Assembly (NCBI GenBank): GCA_947000775.1
Contig: CAMQGK010000242.1
Location: 1,592,501 to 1,656,500 of the forward strand
Length of the DNA: 64,000 nt
Direction of reading: 5' to 3'
DNA from: Pterois miles
Taxonomy: Eukaryota > Chordata > Actinopteri > Perciformes > Scorpaenidae
Each line of letters starts with the position of its first letter. Within the stretch, counting starts at the first letter, position 1. The notes below the pieces were generated by a model. The model searched no databases. It was not told where the DNA came from and saw nothing but the letters and a program-made list of their open reading frames with translations. A program made the translations under genes and the position numbers. Positions 34,252 through 46,711 of this stretch are shown one piece after another.

Positions 34252-35508
34252 AGGTGGACAACGTCGCTGGTTACTCCCCACAGATCCATGGGATTACCTC
34301 AGTGAGTCAGTGTAGGCATGGGGAGGGAGACTAGGACATCAGGATAAGCCAATCAGAGGCAGAGTAGGGCGAGTCATGCCTTCATCATAGTACAAAAACC
34401 AAGTTAACAATCGGGAAGGTTCGATGACATCATTCTGTGTAATGATTTGGGATAACAGACTTTCAATCCATTTTTTATTATGGGCTGTCAGAGCAATAAC
34501 AAACTATCAGACTGATGGCTGCAGCAGTGAATGTGAGAATTTAGATATAAATTAGATTAGAAATAAATCAAATGACAAGTGGTTAACCAACGCCATGCCA
34601 GTCCGTATAAATCTGTGAGAAGATGTCCACCTTACAAGCCATATACCGTGTGCTACCATTTAACAAGGTATTTAATCAGAATGTGGACCAAACTGGAGCT
34701 TCAAGATGAGTGAATACTGGCCAACACTTGTCAGGTGACTAGAAACACAGCTCTGATGTTGCTCTGTATTTGCTGGACTTATTAGTGAGCAACGACTTGC
34801 TAATGTTACACAATAGACTCAAAGAATCACAAGATGGGATCTGTGGTCCTGGTTTCAGGCCCAGCAGGCTCAGTCTAACGCTGCCCGAAGGAAGATAAAA
34901 TGCCCTGAACATCCAGAAATAAAACGGTAATGCGAGCAGAAGACTTCTGCAGGCATGTGGACGCACTAACCAGCCGTAAGTAAGGACTCTGCAGGAAAAG
35001 TAATTATACGGCATTTAAGGAGGAAAATCCTGCTCAGTGCCTTGAAAGACTCAGTGTTTCTATATAGAGAGCTGTTGTATTCGTGTCCTTTTTTAAATGT
35101 CTTACAGTTATTTTAGACCATCAGAGGATCCTACAGCTGGTGGCTGATGTAAACCAGACTTGTTCTGATGTGTTTAGCAGCACAGTTTTAGTTGTTAGAA
35201 ACACAGTCTGTGATATATTACTGTCTTTCTTGGAAGAATTATTCTACCAGTGACTAAAAATGCCCAAAATACAATTCTGTTGCATGCGTTTCACATTATT
35301 TTGTTGTTACTGTGGTCATTTAGGGACAACCACCATATTAATCAGTTGTTTTTTGTATGTATTTATTTATTTTTTTGAAGATACTGGCATCATATGAAAC
35401 TAGAAAACCTGATCCGTCGGCACCAACCATGTCAGACTAGTTTTTTGGGAAATGGGTTAAATAATCCTCCAAATTTGGGCAAAATTTTAAATTTTAACTT
35501 GGGTTCCT

Positions 35509-35595
35509 TGACCTCTGACCTCCAGATGTGTGAATGTAAATGGTTCTCTGGGTCCCCACCAGTCTCCCCAGACATGCCCACTTCATGATAATCAG
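35509..35595 (-). mobile_element. Inverted fragment of the hAT-type MITE
   Basis: TGACCTCTGACCTCCAGATG, GGGTCCCCACCAGTCTCCCC and GACATGCCCACTTCATGATA are the reverse complement of the interior of the copies at 17533-18066 and 61621-62327. Confidence 0.75.
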
Positions 35596-35637
35596 TATAA
35601 ATGTGTTATTGTCTCCTCTTCTGAATATTTCTGCATA

Positions 35638-35740
35638 CTGGGTCCCTAAACAGTGATGGATCACATAAACTTGGTCTCAGTGTAAAGCTGAGCCTCTGGT
35701 GGATCCGATGAGTCCAGCTGGATTCATGTGTGACCATTAG
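35638..35740 (-). repeat. Dispersed repeat shared with 52508-52612
   Basis: CTCAGTGTAAAGCTGAG and neighbouring sequence are the reverse complement of CTCAGCTTTACACTGAGACC near 52542-52561, with similarity extending about 45 bp each side. Unclassified dispersed family. Confidence 0.6.
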
Positions 35741-36132
35741 CCATAGCCTCAAACTGCGCTGTGTCACAAGCATGGAAACGACGGCTGGTGGAGCTTTATT
35801 GTCGTCCAGGTGGAAACAATAGGGATTATACACGCTGTACATTTCCAGAAACAAGATAAGATCATGAAAAGGGAAAAAGTGTTTGCCTTAAATCGGGAGA
35901 AATACGGGAGCATTTGACTCTGGGAGAAACCGGGAAAATCAGGAGGGTCAGCGTGGATGCTGAAGGGTCTGTCCAGTGGTACTGCAGGGCAGCGTCTAGC
36001 TGGTTGGTTTGATACCAGAAAGCAGCAGACACAGTCTGCAGTGCAGCGGCAGCACTGCACAACTGTCACATCCTGTTCATCACCAATGTACTGTACAGTG
36101 TGTGTCGTCAAGCAGGCTGAACTACAGTAGCA

Positions 36133-36278
<146 letters not shown>

Positions 36279-36863
36279 GGGAAAAGCGTGGGAACTGCAG
36301 AGGAGGATGTGTGTATTTACAAAGTTTGCTCTGAGTTCCTATGATTTCCTCCGGATAGTAACCCCAGAGGCAGGCTGATCCACACTGAGTTCTCGTCAGG
36401 ATTCACAGGGTTGGCCATCATGGATGATTTCAGGTCAGTTGCCTCTCTGAAGTGTTGAAGCTTGTTGTGAAACACTGCAGACTGTATCTGAATGCACGGC
36501 TGTAGGGTGACGTCTGATTGTACAACAGCTTTGAATGTCACTGGAGAAGTCAAACAACAGGATGGTACATTCTCAGGACGATGCAGTCATCTCTGTTTTC
36601 ACTTTATCCGTCTCATAACTGCTGTGTCAGCATGTGAAACTATGGTCAAGATGACAAGTTTAAAGAAAGTGGTCTGGCTGAGGATGCAGAACATAAAACC
36701 GTTTCCACTCCAGTGAATTAAAAGGACTCGGAGCCCCCAGTGGCCTGAAGCTGTGGAGTTGGGCCTAGTCTCATCAGCTTCAGACAAAAAATCAAAGATA
36801 TCACCATCTGTAATTCAAAGGTCACCAAACTTGGCTTGAGTGGCCGCAAGCATCACACCCCAA

Positions 36864-36881
36864 CGCCGCCGCCGCCGCTGC

Positions 36882-36912
<31 letters not shown>

Positions 36913-36944
36913 ACCACCGCCGCCACCGCCGCCACCGCCGCTGC
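36864..36944. repeat. (GCC)n trinucleotide repeat
   Basis: GCC units with GCT and ACC variants, about 80 bp. In one frame it encodes a proline run within a 157-codon frame (36836-37309) whose C-terminal part is LINE-derived, so the frame is a composite artefact. Confidence 0.92.
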
Positions 36945-37199
36945 TCCACTCTGAAATGGACTTTTCTTTTTGTTTGTGCTTTGCAGGATTTTACTTGAAG
37001 GGATTCAGAGGCAAAGCACTGTGTGTCCGTCTCCAACCTCCTAAATCACATAACTTGTGTTACTACACCCAGAAGGTTAGCTCAGCTTTTACCTCAGTGA
37101 AGACGTTCAGTATATTCTCCTGGAAAAGGCTCATTGATGTGAATTATAAACACAGGATTGGCTCAGCGGATCAGAGTTTGTTTCCTGCCGCCCACAGAG

Positions 37200-37900
37200 G
37201 GTCTGAGTCAGGGAGGACACGCCAGATGGGCTCACCACATCGCTGTCTACGTTCCCCTCTGCTATTATCTCTTTTTACCAACAAAGTAATGATCAGTGAG
37301 GAACATTGAAATATGCTGACGACATGGCCTTAGTTTGCCTTCTACAGAAAACAGAGCCGATAGGTGAAGCTGCCTATCTGGTCCACTCGCATCCCTTCAA
37401 ACATGGTGTCACACTGGCCAGCTAGTAATCAATGTGGCCCCGATGAAAGAATTAATCATGTTCAGCACAAAGCAACGTGTGAACACAGAGCCAGAAACAC
37501 TTGATGGCCAACATGTTGAAACTGTGGAAAACTGGAAATGCACTTGGGTACAGTTGTGGAGTCCCAGGTGAGCTTCTCTGAAAATACAGAGAAGATTATC
37601 CAGAGATGCTCACAGCAACTTTATCTTCTGAGGAAACTTGTTGAGTGATTTAACCTTCAGCCTCGTACGGCCACCTGAACTGTAGATATGAGAATAAACT
37701 CTCTAGGTTTGTATCAGTGGCGAGCAAAATAGCTGGTGAACCCCAAAGCGAAAGCAAGAAGTATCCTGGCTGGTATACGGTGTAGGTCCCATCCTCTGTT
37801 TAGCCAGTGTGAGCTCTTGAGCTCCAGGAGGCGCTATCGAGTCCTTCATGTCAAATCCATCAGTACTCTTAACTCAGCAAAGTGAGTGAGCAGATCAGAG
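37200..37900 (+). pseudogene. LINE reverse transcriptase relic (C-terminal RT blocks)
   Basis: MGSPHRCLRSPLLLSLFTN at about 37227-37284 matches RT motif B (GSPQGCVLSPLLFSLYTN). In another frame, YADDMALVCLLQK at about 37313 is the YADD active-site motif C. Further pieces follow in shifting frames: ETLDGQHVETVENWK, SFSENTEKIIQRCSQQLYLL and SRRRYRVLHVKSI, which correspond to the thumb and C-terminal region of L2/Rex1-like LINEs. Several frameshifts and stops; dead copy. It covers the part of the RT missing from the relic at 100-696 but has the opposite orientation. Confidence 0.82.
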
Positions 37901-38918
37901 CTGCAGACACTGACATGAACTGTTTAAAGTGTGAAAATTTCTGTTTTTTACTAACTCTTGTTTGTTTTTTAATGTTCTTGTGTCTTGTGTTTGGTGAGCC
38001 TATTATGTTTGCTTACTCTCCGAGTGTGCGATGAGAGACTTGATATTGGCTTCATGTGTGTCCGATAAGTACAGAGCTGAAGTGGTCGGCGTAGTTGAGC
38101 ATAAAGACTTCCAGCAGGGGGAACAGCTGGGCTGGCCCTGTCCAAGGTAAAGAAAGATAAGTCCCACATATTAACATACATGCTGATTTCCGGTGCATAA
38201 AAGTCCTGGTTGTCGGGGGCGTTATGTACGTGGTGGAACTATTCTTGGTGAGTAACAGCTGGGGGAAAGTTAGCATGCAGCACAGCAGCCTGAAGCCTTG
38301 ATGTTACAGAAACTGAAACCTGCACAAGCCAGAGATGCTGCTCAGAAGATAAAATGTCAAGAAATAGGACCAGCGCATGTGTCCGCCTAAAAACACCACT
38401 TCCCTTTTTGATATTGCTGTTCATGGATGGGTTAACCCAACAAGAGCAGAGCTGCAGAGGAGCTGGTAGGCCGGTTCAGCGCCGGGCCGGACAGCTGTTT
38501 CCTCTGCTGGAGCTGTGAAGTCGGGGAAGGGCTCAGTAATGTCGATATGCAGCACGATCTATCTATATTATGAATCATAGGCCACATAGCAGCCGTCCCA
38601 GGCCTATAATATCGGATCAACAATGAATTAAATTCAAATTGCTTGTGAAGTGAAGAAAGTTACAGATACAACAGACGTTCTGTCCCAACTCATCATCATC
38701 ATGCCGTCGTTTGGCTCGCGGCCCTGCGTTGCAAACTAAGACGCTCTCCTCTAGTGTCAGTCTAGTGTCACACATAGAGTCTTTTCAAAATAAACTTCCA
38801 ACGTTGGTTTACTTAGTTTGTGTGTTTACTTGGTCAGGTTTAGGAACATAGTGGTTTAGGTTATAATAAGTATGCTTGTTATGTTTAATAACCAGTTATC
38901 TTACAGACCTGGCATTAA
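37901..38918. other. Gene-free stretch
   Basis: Nothing recognised beyond short AT runs. The open frames here have no motifs. Confidence 0.4.
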
Positions 38919-39618
38919 TTAAAGGGATAGTTCTCGTGTTTTGAAGTGGGGTGGTATGAGGTACATATCCATAGTGTTACCTACAGTAGATGATGGTGAT
39001 GAACAGGAGTACCAGCAGACAGAGGCAGCAGCTAAACTGATTGTAGATACCTAAAAACATCAATATCAGTTTAAGTGAACACTATATTAAGAATATTTTC
39101 TGACGGGGAACTGAAGTGAAAGTGAAACGTATCTACACTGTTGTTGTCAACGGAGTCTGGTGGCTCTGAAGAGAGCATGGACACATTTCACTGAGAGCAA
39201 GATAAGCAGTGAAAATACTGTAAATATAGCCTACAGTGAAACAGATATCTATATTATTTTAGGTGGGCGTGTCTTTTTGTTGGCTTGAAGAGCTGGATGG
39301 AAAACGTTTCCACACGGTGGGTTCGACCGGTGTGAGCTGCTGAATGTATGTGATGCTGCTTTGACTTTTTATTTCTCTCAAGTCTTCAAAAAGCTTTTTA
39401 AATAGCTCATAGTGAGAGCTTTTCTGTGATCAATAAATAGCACAGCAGTCCATTACTTTGCCAGCTGAGAGAAGTAGATTGTGAGTACATAACTTAGCTC
39501 CAGTGCTGGTTCTCCTGTCTGGGGCAGAGATGACCATCATCTACTGGAGGTAAAACACTGACTCTGGATCAATACCTCACACAAGCCCCACTTCAAAACA
39601 GCAGAACTATCCCTTTAA
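38919..39618 (+). mobile_element. Complete 700-bp TTAA-flanked MITE
   Basis: TTAA at 38919-38922 and 39615-39618. The terminal inverted repeats are about 46 bp: the left starts TTAAAGGGATAGTTCTCGTG, the right in reverse complement starts TTAAAGGGATAGTTCTGCTG, and both continue TTTTGAAGTGGGG and later GAGGTA. The interior carries CTGACGGGGAACTGAAGTG at about 39100-39118 and TGAATGTATGTGATGCTGCT. TTAA duplication suggests piggyBac-type mobilisation; no transposase present. Confidence 0.85.
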
Positions 39619-40067
39619 GTGCATCAGTTACCTAGCAACACAAAGGTAAAATAAGTCAACACTGACTTGGTTTCACACAGGACACAAACTGCAGTCTCCC
39701 GGCTGAAAGTCCTGTGTTTCTTGGACCCAACTATCCACCTGAACCTCCTCCCTATGTCTCGTTATACTCCGTCAGCTGCTCCGGTGGGTGGATGGTTCGG
39801 TACCTCGGTGCGTCTGCATCAACACACCAAGTGGTTGGTGCACAACCATGAGCTTGAGATCCATCTTCTCATTTCACTCTCAGAAAATTAGGAACTGTTC
39901 CTTTAAGCAAGACCATTCAGAAACCCTCTCCTGAATGGTTAACAGTTGAGAGAAACCATGCCTCTGGGAATTCTGGGAAAAGCAGTTTATTTTTGAATGT
40001 GGCAGCAGATTGTGCTGTTTCTCATGACACACACCGTGAGGTCAGTTCACGGGTCGACTTCTCAGGC

Positions 40068-40069
<2 letters not shown>

Positions 40070-40133
<64 letters not shown>
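40070..40133. repeat. (CA)n microsatellite, 64 bp
   Basis: Uninterrupted CA run; faces the (GT)n run at 40219 across an 85-bp spacer. Confidence 0.97.
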
Positions 40134-40135
<2 letters not shown>

Positions 40136-40217
40136 CCTACTTATGCTGCAGTCTTTTTTTCATCTCTCAGCTTCAAACTGCTCAAACTATTTTCCTCTAG
40201 CACATATGGGATGACTG

Positions 40218-40320
<103 letters not shown>

Positions 40321-40683
40321 CGGCTCAGAAACTTGGCCACTCATTAGTAGAGAGCTCTTGGAGGAAGTGGTGGTTACCGATGACTCAGCCAAGCCATGCA
40401 CTTCATTCTTTCTCTCTCCGGTCTCTCTCTCTCTGCACTCTCCTCCCTCTCATCTACTTTTCTTTCTACATTCTCTTCATTCCTCTTTTCTGTTCTGGCT
40501 TTTTATCATTTTGTGTCCTTCTCTCGCCCCCCCCACCTTGTGATTCATCCTTGACCTGTGGAGGTATCTCAGTGTGTGTGTGAGTAGGACACTCTGCAAT
40601 GTGTGTGGGAAGATAACTGGCTTCCTTCAGAGTGATTAAAACATTCCTCCTCTCTTCTTCTTCCTCTCTCCTCTCTTTCTCAG

Positions 40684-40743
40684 CCCTTCTTAGTCTGCAC
40701 TGAAGACTTTCTAATGAAGAGGAGGATGAAGACTGACAAACTG
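40684..40743 (+). CDS. Candidate 60-bp internal coding exon
   Basis: A long pyrimidine tract (TCTTCTTCTTCCTCTCTCC, then CTCTCTTTCTCAG) ends at 40683, and the donor CTG|GTGAGTG follows 40743. Only one of three frames is open, reading PFLVCTEDFLMKRRMKTDKL, which is 20 codons, phase 0 on both sides. The splice sites are the best in this part of the window. The product is not recognised. The phase fits the terminal exon at 60439, so both may belong to one gene, but the pairing is only inference and the exon could be a chance match. Confidence 0.4.
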
Positions 40744-40949
40744 GTGAGTGTTTTTTCAGCATTGGTTGGTGTTTATCAAGCTAAGAAGGCATGAAGCTGT
40801 AGGAAAGTCCTCCAGACTTCAGTGTCTGGGCTGGTTGAGGACGATTGTGGCGTCATTCTAGATCAGCATTTCTGCTTTCAAAGGTTTTGCAAAACAAACC
40901 AAAATTTAATAAAATCTAGATTTTAAGTTGTTTATTTGTAAGAGGACTA

Positions 40950-41165
40950 AAGAGCAGAGAGGATTCAAGAGCTAGATGGAAAATATTACAAACGTTGTCC
41001 GAACGTTGGTGGATTCGACTTGTGTGTGAGCTGCTGAATGTATGTGATGTTGCTTTGACTTTTTATTTCTCTGAAGTCTTCAAAAAGCTGTTGATGAATT
41101 ATATTTTTTATAAATAGCTCATTATGCGTTATTTTCCTTGATGAATAAATAGCACAGCATGCAAA
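40950..41165 (+). mobile_element. Fragment of the 38919-39618 MITE family
   Basis: AGAGCTAGATGGAAAATATT, TGTGAGCTGCTGAATGTATG, GACTTTTTATTTCTCTGAAG and AATAAATAGCACAGCA align with 39288-39450. No ends preserved. Confidence 0.65.
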
Positions 41166-42139
41166 AGAAGTTTCTCCATCCGCAGTGATGGTTTAAGAAA
41201 GTAAATGTAAAATCTGACATGACAGCGAGGCGGTGAATAGCACTGAGAGGGCTGTCAGCGTGTTTGGGTCAGGTGGCAGATATCGTCTATATTTGGCGCG
41301 TGGCTCCAAACGTAGTCATGTAATCACGGCGTGACGCGCTGACCGCACCTATAAAGGGCCGAAGTGAAAGTGTTGTATCAGCTGGTGATAATACAGCAGC
41401 TGTCTTCAGATGGACTGAGCTGATCAACCTTTCATCGCCTTCATCAGTCTGTGTACAGGAATGAATCTCTGAGTGACGTCAGTGGGAGTTTCACAGTCCG
41501 TACTGACGCCCCGTACACAAGATCTGTGCACAGCATGTTGAATCTGTGACGAGACTATCAAAACACACTCTGCTCTCCACAGTGACAGTTTGAATCAGCT
41601 GAAAGGCTTCGTTGAGTGGGCGAGCTCTAAGTGACGCTTGCATTCCTGCACAGATTGGTTGTGTGCATACAGTATATACTGTTTTATTTCTTAATTATTG
41701 CTTTGCAAGTCATAATATTTGCAGTGGCAGAAACTTGAGACAAGTACTGTATAGCCATGTATTTATTTATCCAGCCACTATCTTCATCAGCTACCAGTCT
41801 GACGACTGATAAGCCTCGGGGGCGACGGCCTATATTTCTGGGGTTCTGGTGCAGACTTCCCTTGTCATAGTACGATTAGCAACTCGAGACTTGAGTCTGG
41901 GTTTGAGACGTCGCCTACGACCGGACTGTGACACGAGTACCCAGCTTAAAAACTCTGTATCATCAGAGGATGGCCGATGGGTTACGTGATCTTTAGCTCG
42001 CAGACGGTTTATCTGCGTTCAACCAAAGCCTGCTCAGACATGATTGGTTAATACTTGTCAGACTAAAAACAGAAACCAGATCGCTTCTGATCCCAAAATC
42101 TGGTCCAGTTGCCTCCAGATTCTGTAAAATGACTGAATC
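41166..42139. other. Gene-free stretch
   Basis: Nothing recognised. No exon with supported splice sites. Confidence 0.4.
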
Positions 42140-42720
42140 TGTTTATTCAGGTGTACTGTTAGTGAACTTCTTTTAAACTTAAGATAAGAGAGTATACTCA
42201 GTTTGAGTTTTATGTACCTGTCAGACATATACTTAATATTATACTGAAGTACACTTGGCTTATACAGACAACTACAGTATACAGAAAAGCATATTTGGCT
42301 AAGTACTGTAAGTTCACTTAAGGAAACTTAGAAGTATACTTGCAGTAAAATCTATTGAACTAGTAGTTTACTGAGAGTATACTTTAAAGTGCACTTTCAT
42401 AAACGGACTACAAGTGTATAACTAGTAAACTAACAGCATACATGTAAGTTCACTTGTAGTATACTTCATACTATAGTTGCGGCACAAAATACAGTTTGGA
42501 TGTAAAGTAGTTGTGTACTCAAAGTTCACTACTCTTACATTTAAAGTACGCTTGAAAATATACTTAAAATATGAAGTAGAAAGTGGGCCAGTTTAGTCCC
42601 AATAAGTATTGCAATAGTACAATTATAAGTATACTACTAGTACATTGATATTAGTATACTTATTACATAAAGTGTACTTGGCAGTATACTTACAGTAAGT
42701 TTACGTAGAATAGAATAAAC
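42140..42720. repeat. AGTATACT/AAGTACACTT-rich field
   Basis: About 580 bp in which palindromic 8-mers such as AGTATACT, AAGTACAC, TAGTATACTT and AGTGCACTTT recur every 20-40 bp without a fixed period. A shorter field of the same style lies at 14868-15052. Probably a degraded dispersed element with many internal inverted repeats; family unknown. Confidence 0.55.
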
Positions 42721-45325
42721 TTGACGCGTACTGCTTTGTTGTGAGGGTTAATCCGTGTTAACGTCAGAGCGTCGGACTCCGTCGGCTGTGCCTGGCAGTA
42801 GGAGGACGTCTGGTTGTCTGATTCTCAGATAGCTGGAAGCATCATGGACATAAATGCTCAGATGGAGCGTTTCTGATGCCGTCATTGTGTATAGGTAAGG
42901 ATCGCAGGGCCAGAGGCGTCCTGTGAGTAGAAGTTAGCCTCATTCATCGGCTGCTTTGCTAACCGACTACATAGCTGGTTAAACGTCAGTGTTAACGTGT
43001 GTTCAGACACATTTTTATTCTCCATTTGACAGCTGGTCCATTAATCGGTCCTCAGACCTCAGCAGGGACTCCGGGTTTAGCTCCAGCTATTGTCTCTGTG
43101 TATGAAGTAGATTCATAAAGCTCTGGGATTCTCCTGAATTTTCACTCAAATTCAAACATTTTTAACATCCATGGATGAGTCAACCTAAATGTGCTGCTCC
43201 GGGTGAAATAGCATCAATTCACGTCTACTTGCATCTTTCCGTTGGCTGTATGCAAAAAACATTAACTTCATACGAAGAGAAGAGATGCATTGTACAGATA
43301 CCAGTTTTAGCTGCTACTGTATAACTGAAACATACATGTATGCATGTATGTATGTATGTTATGCTCCCGGCTGAACTGCTGAAAAAGCGTCCCGGTCTCA
43401 CTCCCAGAGCATCAAATGCCGATTCTTGGGCAGTGGCCTTCGGCGTTTTGACACCGAGGCACAAGGCACCCTGTGGTGTTTGTATGCGGCGCACTTAGCT
43501 TTCAACTAACTCCACAGCAAACACATCAGCTTCATTATTAGCAGATTTTCCCGCTCTTCATCCAGTCAGTGGCTCTAAGGGCGGGAGGGAGGGATGGTGG
43601 ATGGGTCAGACAGACACATGACTTATACTCAGGCGACCAGCATTTGTGTCTCGTGTGAATCCAAAAGTTATTTTAGATTGTAGATGTAATGTCGCATGAT
43701 GCTACGCCACTGAGACACATGACCGTCTCTTACGTTAAGTTCTGAACGTACCTATTTTAAGCCAATTCATGATGGTTTTTCTAACCGTAAGTGGTTAACC
43801 ACATGTCAACCACATGTTACAGCGTTAACTGTGACCGTTTCACTGCGTTAACAACCTTCTGCATCATGATAGGCGACGAGGCAAAAAGCTGCCCAAGCAG
43901 CAAAATAAAAAAACACCTTTCAAATTTCCATCTAATTTGACCTTCATGAATCTCATTGATCAGTACGATGAACTGTGGCCTACAGAGTCGGTCAGCAGAC
44001 ACAATATCGCTTTCGCTCTGTTCCTGCTCACACTCCTTTCATTCTTCACACTCATCATAATGATCTGTAAGGGGTATCAGTTTCCATATATTGTCAGAAG
44101 AAGCTTCACAAACACTCACATATAAAACACACTCGCCCACCTATGCCAGCCCCCCCCCGGTTTACGGTAAATGTGTGTTTTTGTCATCCGTGGGCCCGAC
44201 CGAGTGATGCAGTTAGTTTTGGTATCGTGTCCGTGGCTGTGCATCTCCACCACTGAGAGAGACCGAGAGCAGTGCAGCGTGGGTAGGCGTGGGAGGGCTG
44301 CGACTGAGATGACTCAGCGCTCTGTTGCCGGGTAGAGAAGCACCAAACAGTCTCCCACCCCCATATACTGTACATTCAAAAAATACGGTATGTGATGTAG
44401 CTGTCAGTCATACCCCAGTCGTCGTTAAAGTGGATAATATTTACGAACCTTCAACTGGAGGGTTAGCTGTGTGTGAATAATGGATTCATGGATAGCAAAA
44501 AACAAAGAAATACCTGGAAACGAGTGTGATGGTGGGATTAATGTTTAGGTATCAGTCCACTAATGAGTAGTTTGTGTGTCTTGTTAGCCAGCAAACAGTG
44601 TCAACTGTTCACTCCTGAAGCTAACTTCTACTACATGAAGACATCCACGAACAATCAAACCACAAATGTGTTTATAGCACAACAGCACCGATCAGATACT
44701 TCAGTTAGCTGACGACCAATAGCGTCCTCTTGGATGCCCCTGTGGTGGACGAATCATGACAAAGTGCCCTCTATGGTGGAAAGAAAAGAGGATGAAGGGC
44801 CCTCCAGGGTGGAGAAAACATGATATGATGCTGTATATTAGGGCTGGGACATATCGCCTATCTCCCAGTTCAATACTATCATGATACTTGGGTGCTGATT
44901 CGATAGGTATTGGGATTAGGTTTTATTTTTTTACCACTAGACCATGGGAGAAAAGTTGAATCAGACACTTCCAGGGACTTTTACTGTGTTAAATCTCTAA
45001 ATTAATCCAATAAAAATGTCTGATTTTCAGCATGTATGTAGTCAGAGATGACCCAAATATATCAGGATCACTGTCAGGAATTATTGATTACAGTTTTTAT
45101 CCAGCAAAAATTAAAGAAAAAAGACATTTCCCTCACAGATTAGTGATGTATGTGTCAATTTCCTCCAGTCTTTTCAAAATAAAACAAGTTAGTTAGGCTT
45201 GGTAAAAGACGGCGGTTTGGCTCAAAATAACACCAGAAGTGCTGTAACTTAAGGAGGGAAGTTACATGACAAATGTACGAGCGGCGACGAACGGCGGTTT
45301 TGGACTCAGCGGCTCACGTTGCCTT
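42721..45325. other. Gene-free stretch with repeat traces
   Basis: (TATG)n at 43332-43360. GACCAGCATTTGTGTCTCGTG near 43637 resembles GACCAGCATTCATGTCCCGAG at 46307, a dispersed element. From 44838, TATTAGGGCTGGGACATATC and TCAGCATGTATGTAGTCAGA suggest a fish hAT-type MITE reaching about 45130. C9 run near 44150. No exon supported. Confidence 0.4.
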
Positions 45326-45327
45326 GG

Positions 45328-45994
45328 AGAAGGAGGAATGAGTGGAGGGGTGGTCTGCTGCCACCACGCCGCTAAAGGAGGAGTGAGTGGAGGGGCGGTC
45401 TGCTGCCACCACGCCGCTAAAGGAGGAGTGAGTGGAGGGGCGGTCTGCTGCCACCACGCCGCTAAAGGAGGAGTGAGTGGAGGGGCGGTCTGCTGCCACC
45501 ACGCCGCTAAAGGAGGAGTGAGTGGAGGGGCGGTCTGCTGCCACCACGCCGCTACAGGAGGAGTGAGTGGAGGGGCGGTCTGCTGCCACCACGCCGCTAA
45601 AGGAGGAGTGAGTGGAGGGGCGGTCTGCTGCCACCACGCCGCTAAAGGAGGAGCGAGTGGAGGTGGTCTGCTGCCACCACGCCGCTAAAGGAGGAGTGAG
45701 TGGAGGTGGTCTGCTGCCACCACGCCGCTAAAGGAGGAGCGAGTGGAGGTGGTCTGCTGCCACCACGCCGCTAAAGGAGGAGCGAGTGGAGGTGGTCTGC
45801 TGCCACCACGCCGCTAAAGGAGGAGTGAGTGGAGGGGTGGTCTGCTGCCACCACGCCGCTAAAGGAGGAGTGAGTGGAGGGGCGGTCTGCTGCCACCACG
45901 CCACTAAAGGAGGAGTGAGTGGAGGGGCGGTCTGCTGCCACCACGCCACTAAAGGAGGAGCGAGTGGAGGGGCGGTCTGCTGCCACCACGCCAC
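45328..45994. repeat. 45-bp minisatellite, about 15 copies
   Basis: Unit GAGGAGTGAGTGGAGGGGCG, then GTCTGCTGCCACCACGCCGC, then TAAAG. Some copies (45655-45800) are 43 bp with GAGGTGG in place of GAGGGGCGG, which shifts the frame. The array runs directly into CACTAGATACCACCAAATCC and CACACTGGTCCTTTA, the right end of the MITE family at 12682-13054, so the array probably arose inside that element. The repeating frames (GVSGGAVCCHHAAKG) are artefacts of the 15-codon period. Confidence 0.95.
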
Positions 45995-46149
45995 TAGATA
46001 CCACCAAATCCGACACACTGGTCCTTTAGGTTTCAGTTTAGCCGTAGCAATGAGCTTCTCTTCCTCCCAAAATTACCCATCAGTCCCTGCAGATGTTGTC
46101 ATGTGACTGCAGCCCAGTCGCACAGAAGTTTGTGAAATTAACCTAAAAT

Positions 46150-46356
46150 TTAATGTATTGATTCATGTACATAGAAATCGGTCATCACAAAATCAATTTG
46201 TATGTAATCCACGTAATCATGAACCAGGAAGCACAGAGAGGGTGAACGGCATGTAGGCAGGAGGTCGGCTGGATGGGGGGTCTAAAACACCAGACTTTCA
46301 TCAGGAGACCAGCATTCATGTCCCGAGTGGAAGTCAGCGTTGATTTATTTACCACA
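46150..46356 (+). mobile_element. Left part of a dispersed element split by a SINE
   Basis: Includes AGGAGACCAGCATTCATGTC and GAGTGGAAGTCAGCG, related to 43625-43670. It continues after the SINE at 46725-46920 (TTTTCCTAAACATAACCAAG, a common fish repeat motif). Confidence 0.45.
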
Positions 46357-46369
46357 TAACTTCTGTACT
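46357..46369 (+). repeat. Left target-site duplication of SINE
   Basis: TAACTTCTGTACT, repeated exactly at 46712-46724 on the other side of the SINE. Confidence 0.88.
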
Positions 46370-46711
46370 GGTGCAGTGGTTGGTGCTGTCGCCTCACAGC
46401 TGGAGGGTCGCAGGTTTGAATCCAGCTTGGGGTTCTTCTGGGTGGGGTTTTCACGTTCTCCCCGTGTTAGTGTGGGTTTACTCCAGGTTCTCCGGGTTCC
46501 TCCCACAGTCCAAAGACATGCAGGTTAACTGATGACTTTAAACATCCTGTAGGTGTGAATGTGAGTGTGAATGGTGTCTGTCTCTATGTGTCCTGTGATG
46601 GACTGGACACCTGTCCAGGTGAACCCGCCTTCACCCAAGGCCAGCTGGGATCAGGTCCAGCCCAGGATGGATGGATGGATGGATGGATGGATGGATGGAT
46701 GGATGGCTGGC
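46370..46711 (+). mobile_element. Full-length tRNA-headed SINE with (GGAT)n tail
   Basis: The head GTGCAGTGGTTGGTGCTGTC with a GGTTTGAATCC B-box-like motif at about 46413-46423 marks a tRNA-type pol III promoter. The body has TTCTCCCCGTGTTAGTGTGG, CCTCCCACAGTCCAAAGACA and GTGAATGTGAGTGTGAATGG. The tail is TGTCCAGGTGAACCC, CAGCTGGGATCAGG and ten GGAT units. Flanking 13-bp direct repeats prove insertion by target-primed reverse transcription. Confidence 0.9.

Noticed and set aside
36836..37309. 157-codon frame with a proline run
   Set aside because: Chance fusion of a GCC repeat, unrelated sequence and LINE motif B.
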